Shown one piece after another: positions 54,793-64,000 of a DNA stretch of 64,000 nt. The notes below the pieces were generated by a model. The model saw nothing but the letters and a program-made list of their open reading frames with translations. It was not told the DNA's origin and ran no database searches. The stretch's first letter is position 1. Each line of letters begins with the position of its first letter. The DNA comes from Zopfochytrium polystomum (lineage: Eukaryota > Chytridiomycota > Chytridiomycetes > Chytridiales > Chytridiaceae): contig JAIVFJ010000018.1 in NCBI GenBank assembly GCA_025765615.1, positions 372,001 through 436,000 of the forward strand. The letters are read 5' to 3'. The translations under genes were made by a program, and so were the position numbers.

Positions 54793-56202
54793 TGCACAAT
54801 CAAGTCACCGTTGCGTCCCTGCAAGTGCTTGCAGTGCTCACCGGCCTTTGGCTGGAGTTTGCCGACGACCTGGCGCCGCAAACGACATCACCTCTCCTTG
54901 CGTCGAGAGGCGGAAAGTATGTTTGCCCCAAATCCCTTCCTGCGACAACCTTGTTCCATCATCTTTCTTGCCTCCATTTGGGGCCAACCAAGCCAAACGG
55001 ACGCTAATAACAGATAAAAAATCCATGCCCATTCCTCCCCGCAGCAACATTGTCGTCGTCGCGTTATGCGCGGCGGCGGCGGCGGCCGCTATGGCGGCCT
55101 CGCAGAAGCGCGTCGTCGACCGCGAGTACGTGGCAAGGCTGCCGTGGAAGTCGACCTCGACGGCGGCGAGCGAGCCGCGCGGGACCTCCAGCGTCTCGAC
55201 GGGCTTTTGCATGCGGAGCGCCTCGCTGTTCCCGCACGCCGAGCGTAATGCACCCCGTTTTTTCTTGTTTGCGAAAACTCAGTTTCCCACCATCACTCCC
55301 TACCAGGCCTCCTCTTCCTGCCGACCCTGCTCACCACCGCCGCCGCGGTGATCGCGCGAGCGCTGTTCAGCGCGGCCCGCGCTGTCGCCGTCCCCTTCCA
55401 CCTCGACGTCGCCAACGTGGACCACAACGACGCCGCAGCCGCTTACCGCGCCGTGCTCCTCCTCCACCACCACCACCACAACCCGGTCGTCCGCGCCGCC
55501 TGCGCCGTCCTGGCCGCACCACCACTCCACCGCGCAGCAAGTAGCACCCGCCGCCGCGCGGCGCTCAGCTGGCGCCTCGCGTACACGCTCCTGCGGAACC
55601 CGGCCCTCGTCGCACTGCGATATCGCCGACCCGCGGCACCTACCCCCGCCACCGCCGCCGCCCCCGCGAGCGCACGAAGTAGCAGCACGCAACCCACCCC
55701 GCTCGAGCAGGAGACGATCAACCCGCGCCGACAGCCTCGTCGCAACGACGGCGTTGACTCTGCCGAGCGCGAGCACGACCGTCCCACCGCCGCCGCCGTC
55801 GCCGTCGTCGCCGCAGCAGCAGCAGCAAGACCCGACGCGCCGCCGCCGCAGCCGCAGCCGCAGCCGTCACCGTCCCCGCGGCGGTCCGTCGCCGTCGCCG
55901 GCGTCGCCAGCGTCGGCGTACAAGCCGACCCCGCCGCCGCTGCCGAGAATCACGACGACGACGACGACGACCACGACCACGGCGTCGACGCCGCCGACGA
56001 CGACGACTGCCGCGTCTTTGCCGCGGAAAAGTCCCCGCCGCCGATGCCGCAGCGGCAGAAGGATGTGCAAGAGCCGAAGCAGCAGCTGGTCGCAGCAACC
56101 GGCGGCGGTCTACGAGGAATCCTCGCGGCTGCGGCGGCAGCGGCGGCGGCGACGAGCGCCGGCGGGTTTGCGCCGCTGCGCGGCGGGTGGGGTGCGCAGT
56201 GA
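51703..56202 (+). CDS. Large uncharacterised secretory-pathway multi-span protein
   Basis: Ten exons: 51703-51807, 51965-52763, 52877-52952, 53143-53561, 53702-54005, 54054-54171, 54277-54601, 54805-54916, 55045-55244, 55307-56202, totalling 3,354 nt (1,117 aa, divisible by three with no stop). Exon 1 is a signal peptide (LLLLLLWSSISPQAASA). Exon 2 is a roughly 265-residue soluble domain ending SIRFTLMSNASTLCLQNVGV. Exons 3-10 give about eight or nine hydrophobic spans, including AAFAASALGLLML, VVWAAAVVPVVACVLML, VASLQVLAVLTGLWL, NIVVVALCAAAAA and LLFLPTLLTTAAAVI, then a long disordered Ala/Pro/Asp tail. Signal peptide, lumenal domain and a bundle of spans resemble the layout of seven-span sorting receptors, but I cannot name a family. 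The exon 6 donor could also be three bases earlier. Confidence 0.75.
54739..54788. repeat. (CA)n microsatellite inside an intron
   Basis: About 24 CA units in the 203-nt intron between exons 7 and 8 of the 51.7-kb gene. Confidence 0.9.
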
Positions 56203-56887
56203 GGCGTGGGAAAAACGGAAACCGTCGACGACCAGGGTTGGGGCTTTGGGGTGGGGGGCTTGGGGAGGAGGTTTGCCTTGGGGTACGAAGGGGCGGGTTC
56301 GTGTCGGGTTTTCTCGGCTGTGTGCCAGTTTCATGGTAGAGTAAGAAGAAATCCCTCTGAAGGGGTTGAGCCACTCCACCCAGAGCACTACTGGAAGGGT
56401 TGAAAAGAAAAGCAAGCAAATCGAGGAAGAGAACGCAATGGAAGATACCTAGACAGGTGTTGTCAGAGCGGAGGCCGCGCTCGCATAATTTATTTTATTT
56501 TATTTTATTTTATTTTTTTTTTTTTTGCGAACTCCCAATCGTCAGCCCCGTCGGCCATCCCCAATACGTTTCGTCGGGAGCAACTTGTGGCATTGCGCTC
56601 ATCATGCAAGGTTGCATGTATACGTTGTATGCCCGCGCTCATGTGGAATGAAAACAACAAACAAAGCAAATACCCTGTTTCGTTACGGCGTGCGCTGGAA
56701 CGACTCCCAGCTGCGCGCCTCTGCGCAAACTCACGGACCGCGCGTACCGCTGCCCGGTCCGTGCCGAAAGAGAAGCCCGGCCATATCAGCATGTGAGCAG
56801 GTGTGGAGCAATCAAAGAAAGGGGACCCATAATTTCCTCGTCGTTAGCTGTCAATCTCCATCGCCAACAGTACCTCTTGTTTTCCTT

Positions 56888-56918
<31 letters not shown>

Positions 56919-57040
56919 GTTTTCCCAGCCGACGACACAACCTCCAAAAGAAAATGGGATAAGGAAACAAAAAAGAAGAAAAAGAAAGAAGAAGAAGAAG
57001 AAAAAGGACAAAGACAACTCAGCCCCAACTCACGATCCAT
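56203..57040. other. Intergenic, T- and A-tracts, no gene
   Basis: (TTTTA)n with a T-run at about 56487-56526, a T-run at about 56891-56918 and a GAAGAA tract near 56975-57005. A frame at 56587-56796 has no supporting features. Confidence 0.55.
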
Positions 57041-57283
57041 CAAACGAACGAACCCATCCAACGATCGATCGACAAAGGTCGAAACGAATCCCGTAAGATC
57101 CACAGGGGGGTGATCCACAAATCCTACCCTGCACGATGCGCTCTCCTCCTCCCCCATGATCCGTACTCCTCCCGCTACATCCGCCGATCAGAAATAGGCG
57201 GCAAATCCTCTGCACCCCACTCATTTGTTGCAACGTTGCGACGCCCAATCTCACCTCTATTCGCTTCCCCACATACTTCATCC
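57041..57283 (+). promoter_or_regulatory. Conserved upstream module, copy 2
   Basis: Contains CGAACGAAC, GGTCGAAACGAATCCCGTAAGATCC-like sequence (about 57078-57100), CCTACCCTGCACGATG (57124) and, at its end, CCCAATCTCACCTC...CCACATACTTCATCC. The same ordered words are in the modules at 17.7-18.1 kb and directly downstream. Confidence 0.6.
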
Positions 57284-57770
57284 AAACGATCCATCGAACG
57301 AACAGACCAAACGGTCCATTGAACAAACGGACAAACTAACGATAGATCGATCAAACGACAGAAAGGACAAGGTTCGAAACATATCCTGTAAGACCGCACC
57401 TATCCACAAGTCGGACCCCTCCTCCCGCATCATGCGTACCCCTCCCCCTCCATCAGTTGATCTGGCAGCAGATTGACCAGGCCGTTCGAAAAGAGACTCC
57501 CTTTCCTGATTCCTCACTCCCTGCTTCCAATCCCCCAGCAACAGTTGGATTTTGCATCCTTCGTCTGAACATGGTCTCTGCATTGTCCAGATTCTCCCAA
57601 GAACAACGATCTGGTAACCTTGCACCCTGGTAAGATGGCATATCCACACAACAACCACCAGACTCGTCACCACAATGCCCATACCCACTTGTTTGATGTG
57701 TTGTTGCAACACCCAACCTCACCTCCATTCCCCACCCCGCATATTCATCCCACAAATGTTGAGTCCAGAT
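57284..57770 (+). promoter_or_regulatory. Conserved upstream module, copy 3
   Basis: Tandem to copy 2. Words shared with copy 1: GAACGAACAGACC-like run, ATCCTGTAAGACC (57385), GTCCAGATTCTCC (57585), ATCTGGTAACCTTGC, CTGGTAAGATGGC and CATCC...GTTGAGTCCAGAT (57746-57770). It ends about 170 bp before the receptor start codon. Confidence 0.65.
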
Positions 57771-57837
57771 TGGCAAACACATTCGTTGGACGCAACCTGA
57801 TTGAATCCTCAAAGACCAAAACTTTGAATTTCTGCTG

Positions 57838-57937
57838 GTAAGAATTCATATTTGCTTCATTTTTCCTCTGCGGGTCTTCTGCTTGTGGGTTGACGGCTGG
57901 TGGCTTTCTATTTTCCTAATATTTGTTTCTAAACCAG
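57838..57937 (+). other. Probable intron in the 5' leader of the receptor gene
   Basis: CTG|GTAAGAATTC at 57838 and TTTCTAAACCAG ending 57937, two bases before the start ATG at 57940. Both signals are strong; splicing in the leader would put the upstream module in the transcript or just ahead of it. Confidence 0.55.
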
Positions 57938-57939
57938 TC

Positions 57940-60900
57940 ATGTCTATAAGCACTTCTGGCTTTGTGCTGCTCAACGCTCAAAAGCACTTGGTGAAAGTCC
58001 AGTACCTTGACGATCCTGCTGTTCAGGTCCTTGAGCTTGATCATCCCACTTTGCAGAATTTGACTGAGAAGGTAGTGCGCCCACTCACGCAACATCCATT
58101 CTGACATCCATATCCACAGATATACAAGAATGCAGATGCTTTTCTCGGCCAAGACATTGAAGTTTATTTCAAGTCTGGCCCTGACCTGGAATGTGTCAGC
58201 CAAGCTCCCACTTATGTCCAGAACTTGATTGAGGGATCATCTTTTCCCAACCTGGCCCGTTTTCAGATTCACCTCAAGAAGGGCAAAGGTGCTGCAGTTG
58301 CCAAGGCTCTTCCAAGTGTTCCACCCATTGGCTCTGCTTTGTCCAAAGTCTATGACTGCTTCCTTTCGTACCAGTAAGTGGCCTCACAGTGGTGTCACTG
58401 CATCTCCACAATTGACTTGGACATTTTCAGGTGGGACAGCAAAGATACTGTGAAGAAGATATTTGAAGATTTGACAAAGAAGCATGGATTAGATGTGTGG
58501 TTTGATGAGAACAATATGAGTGGGTCCATCAACCAGGCCATGGCGGAAGGGATTGATTCAAGCAAAGTGTTTGTCCCTGTGCTCACTCTCGACTACCAAG
58601 TGAGCAGTCTGTTGGATTTGTATTTCACTTCAACTCTTACTCACTCTGGGACCAGAAATCTGACAACTGCCTGGTGGAGATAAGATATGCCAAGGATCGC
58701 AAGAAGCCAAAAGTCCCAGTGCGCCTATTGCAGCAGGGAGAGGATGCTCAGGGAGAAGTGTTTGCAATCACTGCAGCGTAAGTTGTTTTTGCAATTTGGA
58801 ATCCACGTGGACTCTGCTGACATTTTCTCAGTTTGCTGTATGCTGATTTTGCTGGCAAAGTTCCTGGATCCCCTGGATGGGATGGTCAGATGGCATTCCT
58901 TGTGAAAGAGATCAAGCTGCGTCAGAGTCAGACACCTGTCCCTGTGCCAGCTGTTGTTCAGCCACCTGTTGATCAAGTGGAACTTTGGCTCAAGCCAGTA
59001 GATATTGCTGTTGATGCTGAGAGGCACAAGAGTGCCTATGTGGATGGAACAAGGAAGTTTTATCTGGACAATGTGCACTCTTGGCTCCAGTCTGCCAATG
59101 TGGGAAATGTGCTGTGGCTGAATGGTGGAGCTGGTCTTGGAAAGTCTGTGATTGCGTGGCTTGTCAGCCAGCATCTGCCTGCCAAGTATGTGTTGGGGTC
59201 GATATTCTACTGCAGGCATGATGATGTGCAGAAGAGCAGCCCCCAGCAAGCTGTTGCCACCACCATCTGGAATCTTTGCAGTGTGCTTCCTTCCTTCAGG
59301 AAGTTTTGTGATGCTGCTTGTGCTGAAGATGCCAAGAATGGAGATTCCAGTATTCTCAAAGACCCTGAGGTTGCCTTCAAGCACATTGTTGTTGAAGGAT
59401 TGAAGCAATTGGACTCCAACGACAAGATGAAGAATCTTCTGCTGATTGTTGATGCATTGGATGAATGTGGAGCTCCTGACAGCAATGAAAGGAAGAAACT
59501 GCTGGATCTCCTTTTGCAGGCAAAAAGGGAACTGCCTCCCTTTGTCAGAATATTCACCACTGGAAGGCCTGAGCAGGATGTGTTCCACACCATGATGAAG
59601 ATGGACTCAATGGTCCTTGTGCCAAGTGATAAAGCCAACAAGAACGACATGAACCTATTTGTTGAAGCCACTCTGTCCAAGTCATTTCCTGGTGGTGTGC
59701 TGAGTCCAGATGATGTGAAGACAGTGTCTGCTGAGATCTATGAGAGATCTTCTGGCATTTTCCAGTTTGCTCGCATTGCCTGCGATGAGCTGGCCCAAGT
59801 TCCAGCAGACAAAGTTGTCAGCACCGTCAAGGGATTTGGTGCTGGCATTGATGGAGTGTATGAGCAGTTTTTCAGATCCAGCAAGGTCAACACCAACAAC
59901 TTTCGACTTGTGATGAAGGTTGTTCTTGCTGCAAAGGAGCCCATTCCTCAAGATGTCATTGCTGAGCTCCTGGGTGTTGCACCTCATGTGGTTGGCCAAG
60001 TTCTTGTTGAGGCAAGTGCTAATTCTATTTAGTTTCATTTTTATGACCAATATTAACAGTATTGCAGATTCATCGTATTCTGGATGTCAGTGACCAAGGC
60101 AAGGTCAAAGTGATGCACAAGAGTCTCTCAGATCACCTTGTTTCAAGCACGAGATGTTCAGACCGCCAGTTCTTCATTGATATTTTGGAAGCAAGAAATG
60201 AAATTGCTAAGTCCTGTTTGAGGATTATGCTGCAGCACTATCAATCAGTTGAAAACAAGTATGAAGCCCTGAATGGGACTGCTGGGTTCATCCCTGAGAA
60301 TGCCACAGCCCAGTATGCCTTCAGGTTTTGGTTTGACCACCTGGATGAAATTGGGCACGCTGTGGTTGCCAAATGGGCTGAGTGGAAGGAGTTTGCTGAT
60401 GTGGACAAGTTTGGGCCAGCAGCACTTTGTGTGGGAATCATGTGGAAGTCAGAACAGCTTGTTCAGAGTGTTCTTGCTGCAGGACATGGCACGACACTTG
60501 TCACAAGGGCCAAGCAACTAAGAGTCTTTTCAAACCTGCTGTATGAGGCTGCAAAGAGAGGATTGACATCAGCATGCAGATCTTTGATTGAGGAAGGAGG
60601 TGAAGATGTTGATTCCAGAGGCATTAGTTGGGGTGACAAGATGGAATATGGTGAAGAGAATAGGACCCCTTTAATGGTTGCAGCAATGAACGGACATTCA
60701 CAAACTGTCCTTGCCCTTTTGGAGTTGGGGGCTGACCACAGCCTTGTTGATGCAGATGGATGGACAGCCTCCAACTATGGCTGCAAAGCTACTTTTGATA
60801 AATGGATGAACGAATTGCAAAAATCTGTAAGTTATATTACTTTTTTTTTTTTTTATTGTGGCTGATGAATTCTCACAAACAGCAACAGACAAACACAGAT

Positions 60901-63204
60901 CCCAAATGGCAAATTTTTCAAACCATTCATGATGAACAGCAACTTCATGAATGGTTTCTTGCAAATAACAGCAGCCTTAGTGAAGTTGACTCGACTGGAA
61001 GGACACCACTCCATGTTGCCTCTGAAAAGGGCCATTTGGACGCTGTGAAGTGGTTGCTTCAGGAGGGTGCCACTGTGGATGCTAAAACCAAGGACAAGTC
61101 AACATCCCTCCACTTTGCATCCCTGAACGGCCATTTGGAAGTTGTGAAGTGGTTGGTGCAGCATAGTGCCAATGTGGATGCTAGAAACATCAACAAGGCA
61201 ACACCACTCTACATTGCATCTCAGAAGGGCCATTTGGAAGTTGTGAAGTGGTTGGTGCAGCAGGGTGCCACTGTGGATGCTGAGAACAAGGACAAATGGA
61301 CACCACTCCATAGTGCATCTTGGAATGGTCATTTGGAAGTTGTGAAGTGGTTGGTGCAGAAGGGTGCCACCGTGGATGCTGAGGATGTGGACAAGCGGAC
61401 ACCACTCCACAGTGCATCTCATCATGGCCATTTCGAAGTTGTGAAGTGGTTGGTGCAGCAAGGTGCCACCGTGGATGCTGCGAACAAGGACAAATGGACA
61501 CCACTCCACTTTGCATCTAATTACAGCCATTTGGAAGTTGTGAAGTGGTTGGTGCAGCAGGGTGCCACTGTGGATGCGAAGGAAGAGAACAAGTGGACAG
61601 CACTCCACCTTGCATCTCAGCACGGCCATTTGGAAATTGTGAAGTGGTTGATGCAGCAGGGTGCGACTGAAGATGCTGAGGAAGAGGACAAGTGGACACC
61701 ACTCCACTTTGCATCTTGGAACGGCCATTTGGAAGTTGTGAAGTGGTTGGTGCAGCAGGGTGCCACCGTGGATGCTCAGGATGTGGACAAGTGGACACCA
61801 CTCCACTTTGCATCTCAGAACGGCCATTTGGAAATTGTGAAGTGGTTGTTGCAGCAGGGTGCCACTGTGGATGCTGAGAGCAAGAACAAGTCAACACCAC
61901 TCCACCTTGCGTCTTTGAACGGCCATGTGGAAGATGTGAAATGTTTGGTGCAGGAGGGAGCCACCATGGATGCTCAGAATGTGGACAAGTGGACACCACT
62001 CTTTGGTGCATCTCAGAACGGCCATTTGGAAGTTGTGAAGTGGTTGGTGCAGCAGGGTGCCACCATGGATGCTGAGAATAAGGACAAGTGGACACCACTC
62101 CACAGTGCATCTTCTCACGGCCATTTGGAAGTTGTGAAGTGGTTGGTGCAGCAGGGTGCCACCGTGGATGCTCAGGATGTGGACAAGTGGACACCACTCC
62201 ACTATGCATCTCAGAACGGCCATTTGGAAGTTGTGAAGTGGTTGGTGCAGCACGGTGCCACTGTGGATGCTGAGGAAGAGGACAAGTGGACACCACTCCA
62301 TTTTGCATCGCAGAACGGTCATTTGGAAGTTGTGAAGTGGTTGGTGCAGCAGGGAGCCACCATGGATGCTCAGGATGTGGACAAGTGCATACCACTCCAC
62401 TATGCATCTCAGAACGACCATTTACAAGTTGTGAGGTGGTTGGTGCAGCAGGGTGCCACTGGCGATGCTGGGGAAGAGGATGAGTGGAGATCACTCCACA
62501 TTGCATCAGGGAACGGCCAATTGGAAGTTGTGAAGTGGTTGGTGCAGAAGGGTGCCACCGTGGATGCTGAGGATGTGGACAAGCGGACACCACTCCACAG
62601 TGCATCTCATCATGGCCATTTCGAAGTTGTGAAGTGGTTGGTGCAGCAGGGTGCCACTGTGGATGCTGAGACCAAGGACAAGCGGACTCCACTCCATTTT
62701 GCATCTCAAAACGGCCATGTGGAAATTGTGAAGTGGTTGATGCAACAGGGTGCCACTGTGGATGCTGTGGAAGAGGACAAGTGGACACCTCTCCATTTTG
62801 CATCTAGGAACGGTCATTTGGAAGTTGTGAAGTGGTTGGTGCAGCAGGGTGCCACCGTGGATGCTGAGAACAAGGACAAGTCAACACCACTCCACATTGC
62901 ATCTGGGAACGGCCATTTGGAAGTTGTGAAGTGGTTGGTGCAGCAGGGTGCCACTGTGGATGCTGAGGAAGAGGACAAGTGGACACCACTCCACTTTGCA
63001 TCTGGGAACGGCCATTTGGAAGTTGTGAAGTGGTTGATCACTCTGAAAGCAAAGGCCTTTGCTGTGAACTCTTATGGTGAAAGACCTTTGGATATTGCCA
63101 AAAGGTATGGCCACAAGGACATTGCTGAATTCCTCGATGGGCAATTTCCCTCAGGCAACCGTCGTCGCGGCCTCTTTGCGTTATTTAGGAGGTTGCAGGA
63201 GTAG
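57940..63204 (+). CDS. TIR-NACHT-ankyrin receptor-like (NLR/STAND) protein
   Basis: Exons 57940-58071, 58120-58373, 58431-58599, 58656-58777, 58832-60011, 60068-60826 and 60883-63204 join in frame to 4,938 nt, 1,645 aa. Residues 1 to about 118: unknown N-terminal domain. About 120-222: TIR domain (YDCFLSYQW, DVWFDENNMSG, VFVPVLTLDYQ, DNCLVEIRYA; E193 sits where the NADase glutamate of TIRs is found). NACHT: Walker A GGAGLGKS (324-331), Walker B LLLIVDALDE (428-437), FTTGRPEQDV. Then a helical region, one or two separate ankyrin units, and from about 908 twenty-one 33-residue ankyrin repeats plus a degenerate last one, ending NRRRGLFALFRRLQE. The plan matches innate-immune STAND receptors: ligand-sensing repeats, ATP-driven oligomerisation, TIR output. 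TIR output is rare in fungi. The exon 5/6 intron has a GC donor. No signal peptide or membrane span, so cytosolic. Confidence 0.9.
60012..60067 (+). other. GC-AG intron of the receptor gene
   Basis: Exon ends GAG and the intron starts GCAAGT, the usual form of a GC donor. It ends ATTGCAG and is 56 nt, like its neighbours. Two GT sites a few bases upstream would also keep frame but match the donor consensus less well. Confidence 0.6.
60988..63066 (+). repeat. 21 tandem 99-bp ankyrin-coding units
   Basis: Each 99-bp unit encodes one ankyrin repeat of the form DKWTPLHFASQNGHLEVVKW-L-VQQGATVDAE. Most differ at only a few codons. Two-unit blocks near 61365-61470 and 62554-62660 are almost the same at DNA level, 12 units apart. 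The period is a multiple of three, so unit gain or loss keeps frame. Confidence 0.95.
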
Positions 63205-64000
63205 CATTTTCTATCCTTAATTCATATTACATTGTTTACTGTCAAAAGCATCTGTTGACATTTCTTCTGTTTTTGAATGTGTGCCCAACTCCATGTCCTT
63301 TTCTGAACTTGCCTTTTTGATAAAACATCCAAGCTGAAGCTGGCAGCTTCTTTTTTGCATGGCCTACGTGATGCCAGAAAATTTTTTTTCCTAAGAGAGA
63401 ATTGTTCATTGAAAGAGAAGATCAATTGAATTTCCTTTTTTGTTGAATATTGTTGCTGTGTCTTTGGCCCACAGTGCGTGTCTTGTTTTGTGAGTGAGCA
63501 GTGATGTGGAGTGTGCGTTGTTAGAGCATGAGCACATTAGTATTGTTTTTTTTTTAAGATTTCTGACACTTTTGTACTCTCCTGAGGGTTTTTAAGTGCT
63601 GCACGTTTAGAGGTTGGAAAAGAATTAATCTGGAGCCCTGGTTTTTTCTTCGGGTTCGACTGTCAGGCTTCTTTACTAGATGTCGAAAGTAAGGCTTGGC
63701 AGTTAGGATAAGTTCGGTTAGCAGAAGTTAACTGGAACCAGAACCGAACAAGGAACAGTGTAACTGTATGTGAACTGGCAGAGGGAGATAGGATTTGGGC
63801 TGCAGCATGCAGTGTGCTAAAAGTACCATGAGCGGAACGAGATGAGAGGGTAGGTTCTGTCCGCAAAAAAAAAAAAAGCTCTCCCAGCTTTCGTGAAGTG
63901 GCGGGCAGGTGGTGCAGGTTGCGCCTCAACTCACGGTCTCACTCATCAGCATGGGTGGTCAGGATGGGACGGGGGAGACAAGACAGCATTTCGAACTCCC
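63205..64000. other. 3' flank, no further gene seen
   Basis: AT-rich untranslated flank of the receptor gene to about 63600, then unassigned sequence. Around 63712-63755 the reverse complement (GTTCCAGTTAACTTCTGCT) resembles 12702-12740, possibly a dispersed repeat. Confidence 0.5.

Noticed and set aside
57620..57841. Small frame (MAYPHNNHQ...) before the receptor start as a first coding exon
   Set aside because: Splicing it at 57838/57937 puts it out of frame with the receptor, so it is leader sequence at most.
61517..62803. Long antisense open frame (428 codons) across the ankyrin repeats, with others like it
   Set aside because: The 99-bp period is a multiple of three, so an antisense frame without stops is simply copied in every unit. 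The peptide is a reverse-frame shadow with no independent features.

Overview
The window is nuclear DNA of a fungus, most likely a zoosporic (chytrid-like) one. Evidence: a single-polypeptide alpha-then-beta tryptophan synthase (TRP5 order), a DAL3-type ureidoglycolate lyase, many short GT-AG introns (about 48-160 nt), a Tf1/sushi-type chromodomain retroelement, Helitron remnants, a TIR-NACHT-ankyrin receptor-like gene, and very dense microsatellites. The exact lineage is an inference; all gene models below were spliced by eye from reading frames and splice motifs.

Layout. 1-9.5 kb: a secreted/membrane acidic-repeat protein (-), ALG12 mannosyltransferase (-), and a coiled-coil HNH nuclease-like gene (-), separated by simple repeats. 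9.5-33 kb: a transposon island. It holds fragments of Ty1/copia elements, a nested 2.2-kb TG...CA unit, a degenerate Helitron, and a young 3,181-bp chromodomain retroelement (19386-22566) with identical-looking LTRs and a perfect 5-bp target duplication that lacks reverse transcriptase, RNase H and integrase core. Embedded there are one unknown gene (18217-19136) and debris of ankyrin-receptor genes (15.0-15.4 kb, 22.7 kb). 33-43 kb: GC-rich housekeeping genes: TRP5 (-, 8 exons, 713 aa), a thioredoxin-fold membrane protein (-), DAL3 (+) and ribosomal protein L35/uL29 (+). 45.8-56.2 kb: two consecutive large, uncharacterised multi-span membrane protein genes (+). 57-63.2 kb: a seven-coding-exon gene for a 1,645-residue TIR-NACHT-ankyrin protein with 21 near-identical 33-residue ankyrin repeats.

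The most interesting relationship links the 18.2-kb gene and the TIR-NACHT-ankyrin gene. Their protein bodies look unrelated, yet both end in the same basic tail (RRRGLFxLFRRxQ) and both are preceded by the same non-coding module of several hundred bp, present twice in tandem at the receptor gene. This suggests a family in which conserved 5' and 3' ends frame variable cores, scattered through a repeat-rich accessory compartment.

Four single-base +1 shifts (ALG12, L35, and two in the 45.8-kb gene) interrupt otherwise intact reading frames. Because one lies in a ribosomal protein, sequence error is the leading explanation.
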